The notes below the pieces were generated by a model. It saw only the letters and a list, made by a program, of their open reading frames with translations, was not told the origin of the DNA and did no database searches. Position numbers and translations under genes: made by a program. DNA of 64,000 bases from RBC074 sp964470555 (GTDB lineage Bacteria; Acidobacteriota; Blastocatellia; RBC074), in assembly GCA_964470555.1 (NCBI GenBank), contig CAYYDG010000037.1, positions 10,340 to 74,339 on the forward strand. Reading direction: 5' to 3'. This document shows, one piece after another, positions 53,171 through 62,523 of this stretch. Numbering within the stretch: the first letter of the stretch is position 1; each line of letters begins with the position of its first letter.

Positions 53171-53278
53171 CGTGTCAGTAGCCCGCGCGTGAGCAAGGGC
53201 AAGCACGGCAATTCGCCAGTTCTGGTCGAACAGCGCAATGCCGAACGCGCCCTCCTTTACAGTCGGGCTACTGACACG
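53171..53278. repeat. Inverted-repeat element with AGTAGCCCG arms
   Basis: Perfect 15-base arms at 53171-53185 (CGTGTCAGTAGCCCG) and 53264-53278. The inner GCGCGTGAGCAAGGGC stretch resembles the sequence near 41316, suggesting one family. Rest of the 53148-53362 gap is featureless except GAGGTGA before the antitoxin start. Confidence 0.65.
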
Positions 53279-53362
53279 AGATTACCTGCACTTGAAAGAA
53301 GTCTTGGCACATTGCCGCCGCTCGCAGATTCGCAGTATCCTTGGCCGCAGTGAGGTGAACTT

Positions 53363-53830
53363 ATGGAAGTGACATTGACGATTCCTGACGATGTGGCCGC
53401 TGACATTCGAAACGGTGGTAATGTGTCGTTATCGCGTCGGTTATTGGAATTGGCTGCGATTCGTGCCTATCAAGCTGATTTGATCACCAGCCGTCAGGTG
53501 CAGGAAATGCTTGGTTTCGCCGACCGCGAAGAGCTTTTCGCTTTTTTCAAGGCGAACGACGTGCGCGATCATCATTTCACGATGGAAGAATTGGAACGCG
53601 GCAGAGCGGTCTTGGGCTTGAAAGAGGCGCAGGTACACTTCGCTACAACAGGAGCAGAGAATCTGTCTCCCCAGCAGATGGAAGACTTGGAAGCGCAGGT
53701 GCAGGCGCAGGGACACAAGTTTTACGGCATCTTTGCCGACGATCCCGGTGCGCTGGAAGTTTTCGACGAAATCGAGCGTCTGCGCGACCAAGAACCTCTT
53801 GCCAACTCTTTAGCAGCCTCAAAAACTTAA
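53363..53830 (+). CDS. UPF0175-like antitoxin with extended C-terminus
   Basis: 155 residues. The core (SRRLLELAAIRAYQADLITSRQVQEMLGFADREELFAFFK) follows the UPF0175 antitoxin pattern with a helix-turn-helix, here with a long extra C-terminus (about 75-155). GAGGTGA precedes the ATG. The PIN toxin gene begins 4 bases after its stop. The extension ends in an acidic helix (DDPGALEVFDEIERLRDQE), probably the toxin-binding part. Confidence 0.78.
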   Translation: MEVTLTIPDDVAADIRNGGNVSLSRRLLELAAIRAYQADLITSRQVQEMLGFADREELFAFFKANDVRDHHFTMEELERGRAVLGLKEAQVHFATTGAENLSPQQMEDLEAQVQAQGHKFYGIFADDPGALEVFDEIERLRDQEPLANSLAASKT

Positions 53831-53834
53831 GCCG

Positions 53835-54263
53835 ATGCGTTATCTGCTTGATTCAAACATCCTGCGGTATTACACCGCGAAACATCCAAACATGACGCGC
53901 AATCTCGCTCGCATTCCAGCAGAGGAGATTGCCCTTCCATTTGTCGTCGTGATTGAACAGTTGCGCGGTCGTTTCGACGCTTATCTCAAAGCCGAGCCTG
54001 AAAACCTGTTGCGAGAGCAAGAGCGCTTACTGGCCGCCCAGCAATTCCTCTCGCTTTATCAAACCGTTTATGTTGATGAACAGGCTGTGAAAGAGTTGGT
54101 CGCGCTACGTCAGCGCGTGAGCACGCGCAAGCGATACGCCGATGTCGTTATCGCCGCGATGGCCTTGGCTAGTGGCGATATTGTCGTCACGCGAAATGTG
54201 GATGATTTCCGAGACTTGATGCCAGCCGCGAAGATTCAGAATTGGGTGGACCAAGTCTATTGA
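53835..54263 (+). CDS. PIN-domain ribonuclease toxin (VapC-like)
   Basis: 142 residues. Metal-binding acidic residues in MRYLLDSNILRYY (Asp6), VVIEQLRGRF, RYADVVIAAMAL and DIVVTRNVDDFRDL fit the PIN fold. The last motif (NVDDF) is typical of VapC relatives. Paired with the UPF0175-like gene four bases upstream. The product probably cleaves a specific RNA. Confidence 0.85.
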   Translation: MRYLLDSNILRYYTAKHPNMTRNLARIPAEEIALPFVVVIEQLRGRFDAYLKAEPENLLREQERLLAAQQFLSLYQTVYVDEQAVKELVALRQRVSTRKRYADVVIAAMALASGDIVVTRNVDDFRDLMPAAKIQNWVDQVY

Positions 54264-54327
54264 AGCGACCTCGAAGTGAAGTAGGTCGTCTTTCGCTTTG
54301 ATAGAAGAAAAATCTCGGTCACTTTTA

Positions 54328-54845
54328 TCATTTGGGTGACAAGATAAATGCATCAATGGGAGTCCCTATCAGCTTTCTTCTGGCAAACTTCTTATAAAAA
54401 CTGGCAATGACACTGAGCTTCCATCTAGCCACTTCTTCCATTCCAGCTTGTGTTTTCGGTGAGTTGAAACTTTCAAAAGCGAACATCCCATGAAGAAATT
54501 TGTCTAGCTCTTCCCAGATGAGAGGCTTGCATTCTGCTTGATAAAGTTGGGCAACCAACTTGAGAAGTATTCTCTGTTGTTTACAGCAGCCACTCCGAAG
54601 TAACCCACACCAGCATTAAGGTATGGAATTTGAAATATTTTTTTGTGATTGCCGTGCCATTTTCCTGTGTCTTTATCCGTAAGTCGGCGGTCTGCAACGT
54701 TTAGGATAAAACTATTCTGAAGGCTACCAATGGCATGAATTTCATTTATCAAAAGTGTCATACATTTTCCCCCTGTTTTCATTGTCTCCATGTTGCGGTT
54801 AAGGATTGGTCCAACGATGTGCTCAACCGAGTAAAGACGGTTCAT
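54328..54845 (-). pseudogene. Frameshifted gene, Ntn-hydrolase-like N-terminus
   Basis: Two overlapping minus-strand frames are halves of one protein. The first (from 54845, better start MTLLINEIHAIGSL at about 54761) runs to GYFGVAAVNNREYFSSWLPNF and then goes to nonsense; the second picks up near 54545 with KPLIWEELDKFLHGMF and ends IDAFILSPK at 54328. A single-base indel near 54530-54550 would join them into about 145 residues. The FILNVADRRLT segment recalls proteasome-like Ntn hydrolases. Could be a pseudogene or a sequencing error. Confidence 0.7.
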
Positions 54846-55875
54846 ACCAAGCCCCTCTGCCTTGCCCCTGACGCTTCAACAAACTGCGCCTGACCAGTTC
54901 AGCAAGGCGCGTTTTCACCGTTGGCCGTGGCGCGCCGGTCAGCTTTTCCGCTTCGCCGGTTGTGATGCGTCCGGTTCGGCGCGCCGCTTCCAGAATCTTC
55001 AGCGCGTCGGGATGCAGTCCTTCGCCCGCCGGATCGCGGGTAATCTTTTCCGCCAAACGATCCTTTTGTTTTTTCAGCGAGCGCAAAAAGAACAGCAGCC
55101 ACGGCTCGAAATCAGGAGCCTCCTGTGACAGCGTGCCTTGCGTGCGCCGGAGGCCGAGATAATAGGCTTCTTTGTTCGCCTCGATCACGCTTTCGAGCGA
55201 ACTGTAAGGCACATAAGCGTAGCCCGCCTGCAACAGCAACAACGTCGTCAGCACGCGCGACAGCCGCCCGTTGCCATCCTGGAACGGATGAATTTCCAGA
55301 AACACGACAGTAAACAGCCCAATGACTATCAGTGGATGCCACGCGCCATCCGCCAGCGATTCGCGTGTCCACGCGACCAGCTCCTGCATTCTGAACGGCG
55401 TGTCGAACGGCGAAGCGGTTTGAAAGACGACGCCGATGCTTTTGCCGTCGGCGTCAAAGGCTTCCACGTTGTTCGGCGTTATTTTGTAACTGCCGCGATG
55501 CCGTTCGTTTTTGGTCGAATGGCGCAGCAGCGTGGCGTGAAGCTGTTTCAGGTAGTTTTCGGTCAGCGGGATAGAAGCCCAGGCATCGAAGACAGCGTCC
55601 ATCACTTCGGCGTAGCCCGCAACTTCCTGTTCGTCACGACTAGCGAAGGCTTGGCTTTCCAGGCGACCGAGCAATGCTTCGACCTGTGCGTCGGTCAACT
55701 TTGCGCCTTCGATGCGCGTTGAGGAACCAATGCTTTCAATGGTTGCGACGCGTTTGAGGATGGCCAATCGCTCAGGAGCCAGTGTGGTCATCGCCCGCCA
55801 AGTGCCTTTGAACTCGTCTATCTCGGCGATGAGCCGCAGCATTTCGGGCGAGATTTTCAGGGCTGCCGTGTTCAT
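54823..55875 (-). CDS. Fic family AMP-transferase with inhibitory helix and winged-helix domain
   Basis: 350 residues. The catalytic motif HPFQDGNGRLSR (196-207) is complete. The N-terminal inhibitory motif (S/T)xxxE(G/N) is present as STRIEG (52-57), so activity is self-restrained by Glu56 (class II Fic). A C-terminal winged-helix (about 290-350: ALKILEAARRTGRITTGEAEKLTG) suggests DNA binding or partner binding. Fic proteins transfer AMP from ATP to target Tyr, Ser or Thr. No clear Shine-Dalgarno is seen; the leader (55876-55975) is built of tandem repeats. Its target and whether an antitoxin exists are unknown. Confidence 0.9.
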   Translation of the reverse strand: MNTAALKISPEMLRLIAEIDEFKGTWRAMTTLAPERLAILKRVATIESIGSSTRIEGAKLTDAQVEALLGRLESQAFASRDEQEVAGYAEVMDAVFDAWASIPLTENYLKQLHATLLRHSTKNERHRGSYKITPNNVEAFDADGKSIGVVFQTASPFDTPFRMQELVAWTRESLADGAWHPLIVIGLFTVVFLEIHPFQDGNGRLSRVLTTLLLLQAGYAYVPYSSLESVIEANKEAYYLGLRRTQGTLSQEAPDFEPWLLFFLRSLKKQKDRLAEKITRDPAGEGLHPDALKILEAARRTGRITTGEAEKLTGAPRPTVKTRLAELVRRSLLKRQGQGRGAWYEPSLLG

Positions 55876-55975
55876 TGAATATCCATTTCTCTATCCGTTT
55901 CGAGCCATGAATATCCGTTTTTATCCATTTCGGCAAGAATTGGTTCAGCAAGAAATGGTTCGGCAAGAATCGCTC
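55876..55975. repeat. Compound tandem repeats in the fic leader
   Basis: Four copies of TATCCNTTT at 55880-55888, 55892-55900, 55912-55920 and 55922-55930, followed by three 15-base units starting TTC(G/A)GCAAGAA at 55929, 55944 and 55959. They lie directly upstream of the fic ATG (55875). Confidence 0.75.
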
Positions 55976-56047
55976 AGGCCAGCAGCGACCTGAAGATGTG
56001 GCAGGTGCAGCAGCGTCGCGTCAGTGTCATTCTATCTACAGAAAAAT

Positions 56048-56076
56048 GCCGCGTGTTTGAGCCTGAAACACGCGGC
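56048..56076 (-). terminator. Second hairpin of a possible double terminator
   Basis: Perfect 11-bp stem (GCCGCGTGTTT 56048-56058 with 56066-56076), 7-base loop; read on the minus strand it is followed by ATTTTTC, as in a Rho-independent terminator. Confidence 0.6.
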
Positions 56077-56090
56077 GATGAGAGACCGGA

Positions 56091-56127
56091 AAACCGCGCA
56101 GGATTGGTTGTCAAACCTGCGCGGTTT
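56091..56127 (-). terminator. Terminator hairpin after the repeat-protein gene
   Basis: Perfect 12-bp stem AAACCGCGCAGG (56091-56102) with 56116-56127, 13-base loop, starting 3 bases after the stop codon of the 56131 gene; on the minus strand a short T run follows. It very likely ends that transcript. Confidence 0.7.
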
Positions 56128-56130
56128 CGT

Positions 56131-59100
56131 TTACCGGCAAGGAGGAGGAAAGACTGGAACCACAAAGCTGTTTGTGCTGTCCAATGTCAGCTTGTTCAGG
56201 TTGCGTCCCTGGTTGTAAGCCAACGCTGAAACCGCGGAGTTCGGATTGAAGTTGATGACGGCTCCTGAAATGCCTTTGTTGCCGTCGTTGCCCGCAATCC
56301 AGAATTTCATCCATCCGCTGGTTCCTGCCGGAATGAATTGTTCCAAACGCGGAATCGTGCGAGGAAAGTTCGACGACAGCGTTCCGCGAAGCTGGCATCC
56401 GCCGGTCAGGTTGAAGCTGGAACTGATTTCGGAATCGTTGTAGACGATGCCGAACAGCGACCCAAGCGGCGATGTTCCCAAGCCCAGATTGCCGCCGATG
56501 CGGTTGATAATCAACATTGTGTCGTTGCCGTCGGCACGGCTGGGAATGTCGTCCACAGCCAGCGCGCGCGGCAATCGTCCGTAATTGAAACCGTCGAAAT
56601 TCAACGTGGCAATGGGCGAAGTTTCGTCACACAAAGTCGGCGAACCGGCCACTGCTGGGATGGCCTCGGCGGGCAGGTTGGCTGCGTGGCCTGACGAGAA
56701 CTTCACGTATTCATCCCCGATCAGGTAGTTGAAATTGATCGGACAACCAGTGAACGAATCCACCGCCACGGCGACCATGAAGCCTGTGGTTCCCGGATCG
56801 AAATCTGCCAGCAAAAAGCTGGTCGTCTGGTTGCGCGTCAGACAGATGAAGCTGTCGGCGACAGAACAGCTATCGCCGTCAATGAAGAACAAATGCACGG
56901 CGACATCCTGTCCGGGGTTGACGTTGGTGATGTTGATGCGCGTGTTTTGCACGGCTGGCACGGTCGGGTTGGAAGTGTAGATGTTGTAAATCAACACCGA
57001 CCCGGCGCGTTGATCGCTGACTTCAGACAAGGCAGGAAACGCCACGCCTGGCCCAACCGGAGGCGCGCAGGTGTTGACCGTCAACACAACATCGTCGGTT
57101 GTCGAACCGCAGGCTGGCTGGCTGGCGCTGGTGACCGTCAATCGCAGCGTGACGGTTCCAGTGCCGTTGACGTTGACCGCAGTCGTTGCGCTGCCTGGAT
57201 TCAAAATGTTGGCAGTCGCCGAGCCTGTCGAACCGACCACGCTCCATTGCGAAGCGCCGCCCGAAGCCGATCCGTTGACAGTGAATGCCGTCGGATTGTT
57301 GATGAAACAAGCCGTCAAATCGGCTCCGGCATTGGCCGTCGGAACTGGGTTGAGCGTGACCGTGGAAGAACTGTTGGCGTTGCAACCGCCGGGCGCGCTG
57401 ACAGAAACCGATAGCACAGTGGTTCCGCCGTCGCCCGCGGTCCAGGTGACCGTGCGAGAAGTTTGCCCGCTGGTGATCGTTCCATTGGTGATTGTCCAGT
57501 TGTATCCGGCTCCTTGTCCGGCGTCAGGGACGGAAGACGTGTTGCCGGTCGAAGCCGCGCATACCGTTGCCGGAGCGGTGATTGTCGCCGAAATGGCATT
57601 GTTGACGCTCAAGACGACTTCGTCGCTGGCCGTCCCGCAACCGGCGCTGCTGTTGGCCGTAAAGCGCAACGTCACCGAACCGATTCCCGCCACGTTGACC
57701 GAAGTGCTGGCGCTGTTCTGGCTGGCCAGATTGGCCGCCGCCGTGCCGGTTGAACCAACCACCGTCCACGCGGGCGAAGCCGGAACGCCGTTGGTCACGG
57801 TTCCGTTGACGGTGAATGCCGTCGCTCCGCTTCCGGTTGAACAAACCGTCTGATCAACTCCGGCGTTGGCGCTTGGCAGGGCGTTGGTTGTCAAAACCAC
57901 ATCGTCCGCAGACGATCCGCAACCGCCGGTTCCCGTCACTGTCAATCGCAACGTCACGCTTCCCGCGCCTGTCACGTTGACCGCCGTGTTGGCGCTGGCC
58001 GGATTGGCGATGGACGCCGCTGCTGATCCGGTGGAACCAATGACGCTCCAACCGGGCGTTCCGCCTGAAACCGTGCCCGTCAGATTAAAGGCGACGGTTC
58101 CCTGAGCCGACTGGCAAATCGCCTGATCGGCTCCGGCGTTGGCAGAAGCGGATGACGTAATCGTCGCTTGTCTGGAACCGGCTGCCGCGCAACTCGTTCC
58201 CGCCGTGACGCTGACTCCCAACGTGACCGCGCCGGAAGCTCCGGCAGTCCAGGTAATTTGATTCGTTCCCTGACCGCTGGTCAGCGTTCCGTTCGTCACC
58301 GTCCAGTTGTAACTTGCGCCGCTGCCCGCGCTGGCCACCGAAGCCGTATTGCCTGTGGAATTGGCGCAGACCGAAGCGGGAGCAGTGATTGTCGTTGTCG
58401 GCGAAGACGAAAAATTGATGCGCACCTGATCGTTGACGGCTCCGCAAATGCCTGGCGGATCGTTGGTCATCAAAGTCAGGTTGACGAATCCGGCGCTTCG
58501 TTCTGTGGTTGATGGCGTGTAGGTAGCGTTGAGCGTGTTGCGGTTGGGCGAAAACGTTCCGGTTCCGCCAACCCAACTGGCGCTGGTGGCTGAACCGCCG
58601 AACGAACCGTTCAATTGAACAGGAGCGCTGCCGCACACGGTTTGATCCGGCCCGGCATTGGACGTTGCCGCCGGGTTGATGGTGATGACCATCTGGTCGC
58701 TGGCCGGGCCGCAAGGGCCGTTTGGATTATTGGTTACCAGCGTCAATGTCACCGAACCGGCGGCGATTTCCGCTGCCGATGGCGTGTAAGTGGCGTTGAG
58801 CGTGTTGCGGTTGGGCAGGAACGACCCTGTGCCGCCTGTCCAAGAACCTGTGGAAGCTCCGTTGCCGATTGCGCCTGCCAATCCCACGCTGGGACTGGAC
58901 GCGCAAACGGTGCGGTCGCTTCCGGCGTTGGCGGTTGGCGCAGCAGTGAAATTGATGCGGATTTGATCGCTGACGGCTCCGCAGGCGCCTTCAGGATCAT
59001 TGGTCGTCAATGTCAACGTCACTCGACCAAGAGCGATTTCAGAAGCCGTCGGCGTATACGTTGCATTCAAGGAATTGGCATTGGGAGAAAACACGCCTGC

Positions 59101-61290
59101 GCCGCCGCTCCACGCGCCGCTGTTGGCCGAACCGCTGATCGTGCCCGACAGCGAAACTACAGGACTGGCCGCGCAAAGCGTTTGATCCGCTCCGGCATTG
59201 GCTCTGGCCGCCGGTTGGAACGTGATGACAATTTGATCTCTGACCGCTCCGCACGGGCCAACCGGATCGTTGGTGGTCAAGGTCAACGTCACTGTTCCTG
59301 CGGCGATTTCCGCCGCCGTCGGCGTGTAAGTCGCATTCAATGTGCTGGCGTTGGGCGAAAACGTTCCTGCGCCGCCGCTCCAGGTTCCGAAAGTCGCGCC
59401 GCCGCCAATTTGTCCGGCCAGCGATATTGTCGGGCTGGACACGCAAACTTCGCGGTCGGCTCCGGCGTTGACGGTTGCCGCCGGAGTAATCGTCAACTTC
59501 ATTTCATCTTTTCCGGTTCCGCAGCTTCCGCCTGTGGTAGTCAACGTCAACGTGACCTCTTTGGCGGCGATGTCCGCCGGAGAAGGCGTATAAACGGCGT
59601 TCAATCTGTTGGCATCCGGCGAAAAAGTTCCGGTTCCGCTGCTGGTCCACACCGCGCCAGTAGCTCCGCCGATGGCTCCAACCAGTTTCACCTCAGGAGA
59701 GTTGGAACAGACGATCTGATCGTTTCCGGCCTGAGCCGAAGCCGAAGCGCCGATGATGATGTTGATCGAATCGCTGACAGCAGCGCACGGCCCTGTGCTC
59801 GTCAATCTCAAAGTGACAGAACCGGCGGCAATTTCCGCCGCCGTCGGCGTATAAGTCGCGTTCAGCGTATTGGCGTCGGGAGAAAACGTCCCTTTGCCGC
59901 CGCTCCAAACTCCGCCGGTTGCGCCTCCGCCGACCGAACCGCCAAGAGAAACCGTTGGCGTGGCAGCGCAAGTTCTTATATCAGCGCCTGCGTTGACTGT
60001 CGCTGCCGAAGTCAGGTTCACAGTTCCCAGTGCGATCAAGGAAGAGCAAGCGTTCGCATCCTTGACGGTTACTGAATAAGTGCCGGGCGACGAAACGCTG
60101 ATGGATTGCGATTTCGCCGAAAAATCACCGGGGCCTGTCCAAATAAAGCTATACGGCGCGAACCCGCCTTTCACGGTCGCCGTTAATGTCGCCGTTCCGC
60201 CGGAACAAATGACTTCGGAATTGACGGCCACTGTCGGCGCGGTTCCGAAATTCACCTGCAACGGTTCCAGGAAATCACGCACGGCGGCGTCTGCGTCAGC
60301 CGAGCTTTTTGATTTAATCAGAACTGTTTTGAAGCTCAGGCAGTTGGCGGCTTTGGCCAGAAATTGATTCAGATTGATTGCGGCTTCGGCAAAGGTGTTG
60401 GCGGCATAAGTCGTTCCGCCAAATGCTCCGAAGGGAGCCGAAACCGAACCGCCATTGGCGGCGGTGTAAACCGATGCCCCCGAATCGGATGTGGGAACGA
60501 CGCTGACCCAATCGAACGCTTCCTTGGTCGCTTGCCAGCGCTGAACGAACAGTTCGGGTTTGGAGTTGCGGGCAGACATTTTGATGGTCAACAGCAAATC
60601 GCCTACGGTGCGTCCGCCATCTTGTCCCGCTGATGTGAATGTGCCGTTGCTGTTGGCAGTCAGCGTGTGTTGCAGCAATTCGAAATCCAGATAGCTGTCG
60701 GCTTCGCTGCTCAATCGGTCAACGCCCATCACCACCCACAAATCCTGGCTCTTGTCGGTGGAAAGGTGCAGCAACCCATTGTTGATGTCGTCGGTTGCCG
60801 CTGCTTTTTGAGCGACCCAGCCCCAGTTGTTCGGGTTGTCGTTGGCTTTCAGCCCGCTTTTGAAAACGTTGTCGTTGACGTTGTTATAAGCATCGGTGCG
60901 ACGAAAGGTCTTGCCATTGTCCAGAGAAGCTCCGGCTCCGCTGAACACTCCTGTGCCGGTTCCGTTGGCTCCGGGAACCCAGTCGCTGGTGTTGGCGTTC
61001 GGCGCATTGGATTCCAGATTACCTTCGATGTCGAAACCGCCGGGATCACCCGTCGGCGCAATCGTCACCGCCAAAACAGGGCCTTGAGCGGCTGTCGGCA
61101 GCGAAGTGTCAGTTCCGGCTTTGAGATTTGTTTTGGGGACAGGAGTAGAAGTGTTCGGAGCGGTGAATGATGAGATCGGAAAAATTCCTTCTAAAATTTT
61201 TGCTTTGCCGCTGCTGACGACAATCAGCCCAACGGCCAGGAACAAGGACACGGTGAACGCTAGAAACGCTCTTGAACGCAGGCGCAACAT
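56131..61290 (-). CDS. Giant secreted Ig-like/PKD-like repeat protein
   Basis: 1719 residues with a signal sequence (FLAFTVSLFLAVGLIVVSSG). Residues about 30-350 form a unique N-terminal region; about 430-940 hold six tandem repeats of about 85 residues (AGADxTVC start, GTFSPNxNTLNATYTPTAAE core, GPCGAVSDQ end), each with a Cys pair; then alternating units of two further types (TITAPATVCAxSTGN and GSVTLRLTVT types) reach about 1400. The C-terminal 300 residues are distinct. It is a probable cell-surface filament or adhesin; no secretion-sorting tail was recognised. AGGAGGT precedes the ATG. Two terminator-like hairpins follow the stop. Confidence 0.85.
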   Translation of the reverse strand: MLRLRSRAFLAFTVSLFLAVGLIVVSSGKAKILEGIFPISSFTAPNTSTPVPKTNLKAGTDTSLPTAAQGPVLAVTIAPTGDPGGFDIEGNLESNAPNANTSDWVPGANGTGTGVFSGAGASLDNGKTFRRTDAYNNVNDNVFKSGLKANDNPNNWGWVAQKAAATDDINNGLLHLSTDKSQDLWVVMGVDRLSSEADSYLDFELLQHTLTANSNGTFTSAGQDGGRTVGDLLLTIKMSARNSKPELFVQRWQATKEAFDWVSVVPTSDSGASVYTAANGGSVSAPFGAFGGTTYAANTFAEAAINLNQFLAKAANCLSFKTVLIKSKSSADADAAVRDFLEPLQVNFGTAPTVAVNSEVICSGGTATLTATVKGGFAPYSFIWTGPGDFSAKSQSISVSSPGTYSVTVKDANACSSLIALGTVNLTSAATVNAGADIRTCAATPTVSLGGSVGGGATGGVWSGGKGTFSPDANTLNATYTPTAAEIAAGSVTLRLTSTGPCAAVSDSINIIIGASASAQAGNDQIVCSNSPEVKLVGAIGGATGAVWTSSGTGTFSPDANRLNAVYTPSPADIAAKEVTLTLTTTGGSCGTGKDEMKLTITPAATVNAGADREVCVSSPTISLAGQIGGGATFGTWSGGAGTFSPNASTLNATYTPTAAEIAAGTVTLTLTTNDPVGPCGAVRDQIVITFQPAARANAGADQTLCAASPVVSLSGTISGSANSGAWSGGAGVFSPNANSLNATYTPTASEIALGRVTLTLTTNDPEGACGAVSDQIRINFTAAPTANAGSDRTVCASSPSVGLAGAIGNGASTGSWTGGTGSFLPNRNTLNATYTPSAAEIAAGSVTLTLVTNNPNGPCGPASDQMVITINPAATSNAGPDQTVCGSAPVQLNGSFGGSATSASWVGGTGTFSPNRNTLNATYTPSTTERSAGFVNLTLMTNDPPGICGAVNDQVRINFSSSPTTTITAPASVCANSTGNTASVASAGSGASYNWTVTNGTLTSGQGTNQITWTAGASGAVTLGVSVTAGTSCAAAGSRQATITSSASANAGADQAICQSAQGTVAFNLTGTVSGGTPGWSVIGSTGSAAASIANPASANTAVNVTGAGSVTLRLTVTGTGGCGSSADDVVLTTNALPSANAGVDQTVCSTGSGATAFTVNGTVTNGVPASPAWTVVGSTGTAAANLASQNSASTSVNVAGIGSVTLRFTANSSAGCGTASDEVVLSVNNAISATITAPATVCAASTGNTSSVPDAGQGAGYNWTITNGTITSGQTSRTVTWTAGDGGTTVLSVSVSAPGGCNANSSSTVTLNPVPTANAGADLTACFINNPTAFTVNGSASGGASQWSVVGSTGSATANILNPGSATTAVNVNGTGTVTLRLTVTSASQPACGSTTDDVVLTVNTCAPPVGPGVAFPALSEVSDQRAGSVLIYNIYTSNPTVPAVQNTRINITNVNPGQDVAVHLFFIDGDSCSVADSFICLTRNQTTSFLLADFDPGTTGFMVAVAVDSFTGCPINFNYLIGDEYVKFSSGHAANLPAEAIPAVAGSPTLCDETSPIATLNFDGFNYGRLPRALAVDDIPSRADGNDTMLIINRIGGNLGLGTSPLGSLFGIVYNDSEISSSFNLTGGCQLRGTLSSNFPRTIPRLEQFIPAGTSGWMKFWIAGNDGNKGISGAVINFNPNSAVSALAYNQGRNLNKLTLDSTNSFVVPVFPPPCR

Positions 61291-61666
61291 TACAGCTACC
61301 TCCTATGATTGTTGGTCGTTCATTGCCAGCCCTACGCGGAAATAGGCCACCGACTGACACGAACTCTCAATCCGTACGCGATTCAAAAAATAGGGGACTC
61401 TATTTGGAAATGAATTTTCACAGGCTTGCGGAGAAAAAAGGCTGGATTGGTCCGGGCGGTTTATCCAGTGAGGCTCACAAGCCAACTATTGAACTGATAC
61501 AGATTATGACATGGGCTTTTGGGATGGCCTACGAATATAATTTTTCTGGCAGCATTAACTTGTCCGTCGTGTCTGGTGTATTAATCAACTCGCTTTAGCT
61601 GTTACGGCTTGGCTAAGGCACGACCCAACCCCATAACTGATCAAAAAATCTTCGGAGAAAGACCTT
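61291..61666. other. Intergenic region upstream of two divergent genes
   Basis: It must contain the promoters of the giant protein gene (minus) and the 61667 gene (plus). A plus-strand frame from ATG 61410 to 61598 gives 62 residues but has no good ribosome site or recognisable motif, so I do not call it a gene. Nothing else is visible. Confidence 0.5.
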
Positions 61667-62383
61667 ATGAAATCAGCCTCGAAATTTCTCTTCTCACTAT
61701 TCCTGCTGGTGAACGCCTCACTGGCATTGGCGCAAACTCCACCGCCCAAAACTCCCGGAACGATTTCCGGGCGAGTCACTGCCGGTTCAGAACCGGCAGC
61801 GGTTGTCGAAGTCATGTTGAAGCCGAGCGGCAATTCTCCTGTAACGGACATCATGCAATCCGGCCTGGCCATCACTGCCACCACCGATTCCGATGGCTGG
61901 TTCAAGTTCGCCAGTGTCGCCCCCGGCAATTATCGCCTTGTCGCTTATGCTCCGGCGCGCGATGCTGGAAAGAACGGCTTCACGCTCAAAGTCGGTGACA
62001 AGCTCACGGGGCTGGCCGTGACGCTGACCGAAGGCGCAGCCGGGTTAAAAGGCAAAGTCGTTTCTACCGGTCAACTGCCGTCGCGGTTGCGAGTGCATCT
62101 GTTGCCCGCCGAACCCGAAGCCAAAGACGATTTGCTGCGTTTTGCCGAAGCGGTCGCTGACGATAACGGCTCTTTCAATTTCGCGCACCTTGCGCCCGGA
62201 AAATATCTGCTCCTGGCGCGAACGGTTCCCGATACCGAACCCAGCGACAAACCCGCCAATCCCGTTGCGTGGGATGCGCTGGAACGCGCCAAGCTGCGAA
62301 AAGAAGCCGAAGCCGCAAACTCCATGGTGGAATTGAAAACCTGCCAGCGCGTCACAGACTTTTCGCTTCGATGGGTGAAATAA
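61667..62383 (+). CDS. Secreted protein with carboxypeptidase-regulatory-like domains
   Basis: 238 residues with signal peptide (FLFSLFLLVNASLALAQ, cut near residue 22). Two beta-sandwich units follow: TISGRVTAGSEPAAVVEVML to GNYRLVAYAPA (about 30-100) and LKGKVVSTGQLPSRLRVHLL to GKYLLLARTVP (about 125-190), the pattern of CarboxypepD_reg-like domains without a catalytic part. The last 30 residues form a charged helix. Similar domains precede the TonB receptors in this window. GGAG is near the ATG. Role unknown, probably periplasmic or surface-bound. Confidence 0.78.
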   Translation: MKSASKFLFSLFLLVNASLALAQTPPPKTPGTISGRVTAGSEPAAVVEVMLKPSGNSPVTDIMQSGLAITATTDSDGWFKFASVAPGNYRLVAYAPARDAGKNGFTLKVGDKLTGLAVTLTEGAAGLKGKVVSTGQLPSRLRVHLLPAEPEAKDDLLRFAEAVADDNGSFNFAHLAPGKYLLLARTVPDTEPSDKPANPVAWDALERAKLRKEAEAANSMVELKTCQRVTDFSLRWVK

Positions 62384-62523
62384 CCGAAAGGACGTGGTTT
62401 GTTTCCGGGCAGGCTTCGACTTTATGGCAATCATCAAAGTGACACAGCAAAAGATGTCGCGTTCACGTCGCAAGGACTAGCCTGTTGATGCAGAAAAATC
62501 TTTTGCATCAAGGAGACAAAATC

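Noticed and set aside
57071..60075. Several long plus-strand frames opposite the giant repeat protein
   Set aside because: They are shadow frames of repeats; low-complexity translations without motif support.
61410..61598. 62-codon plus-strand frame upstream of the 61667 gene
   Set aside because: No ribosome site, no motif and an amino acid make-up that could be random; it lies where promoters of two divergent genes are expected.
62424..62480. 18-codon frame between the secreted protein and membrane protein genes
   Set aside because: Too short and without ribosome site or family; likely chance.
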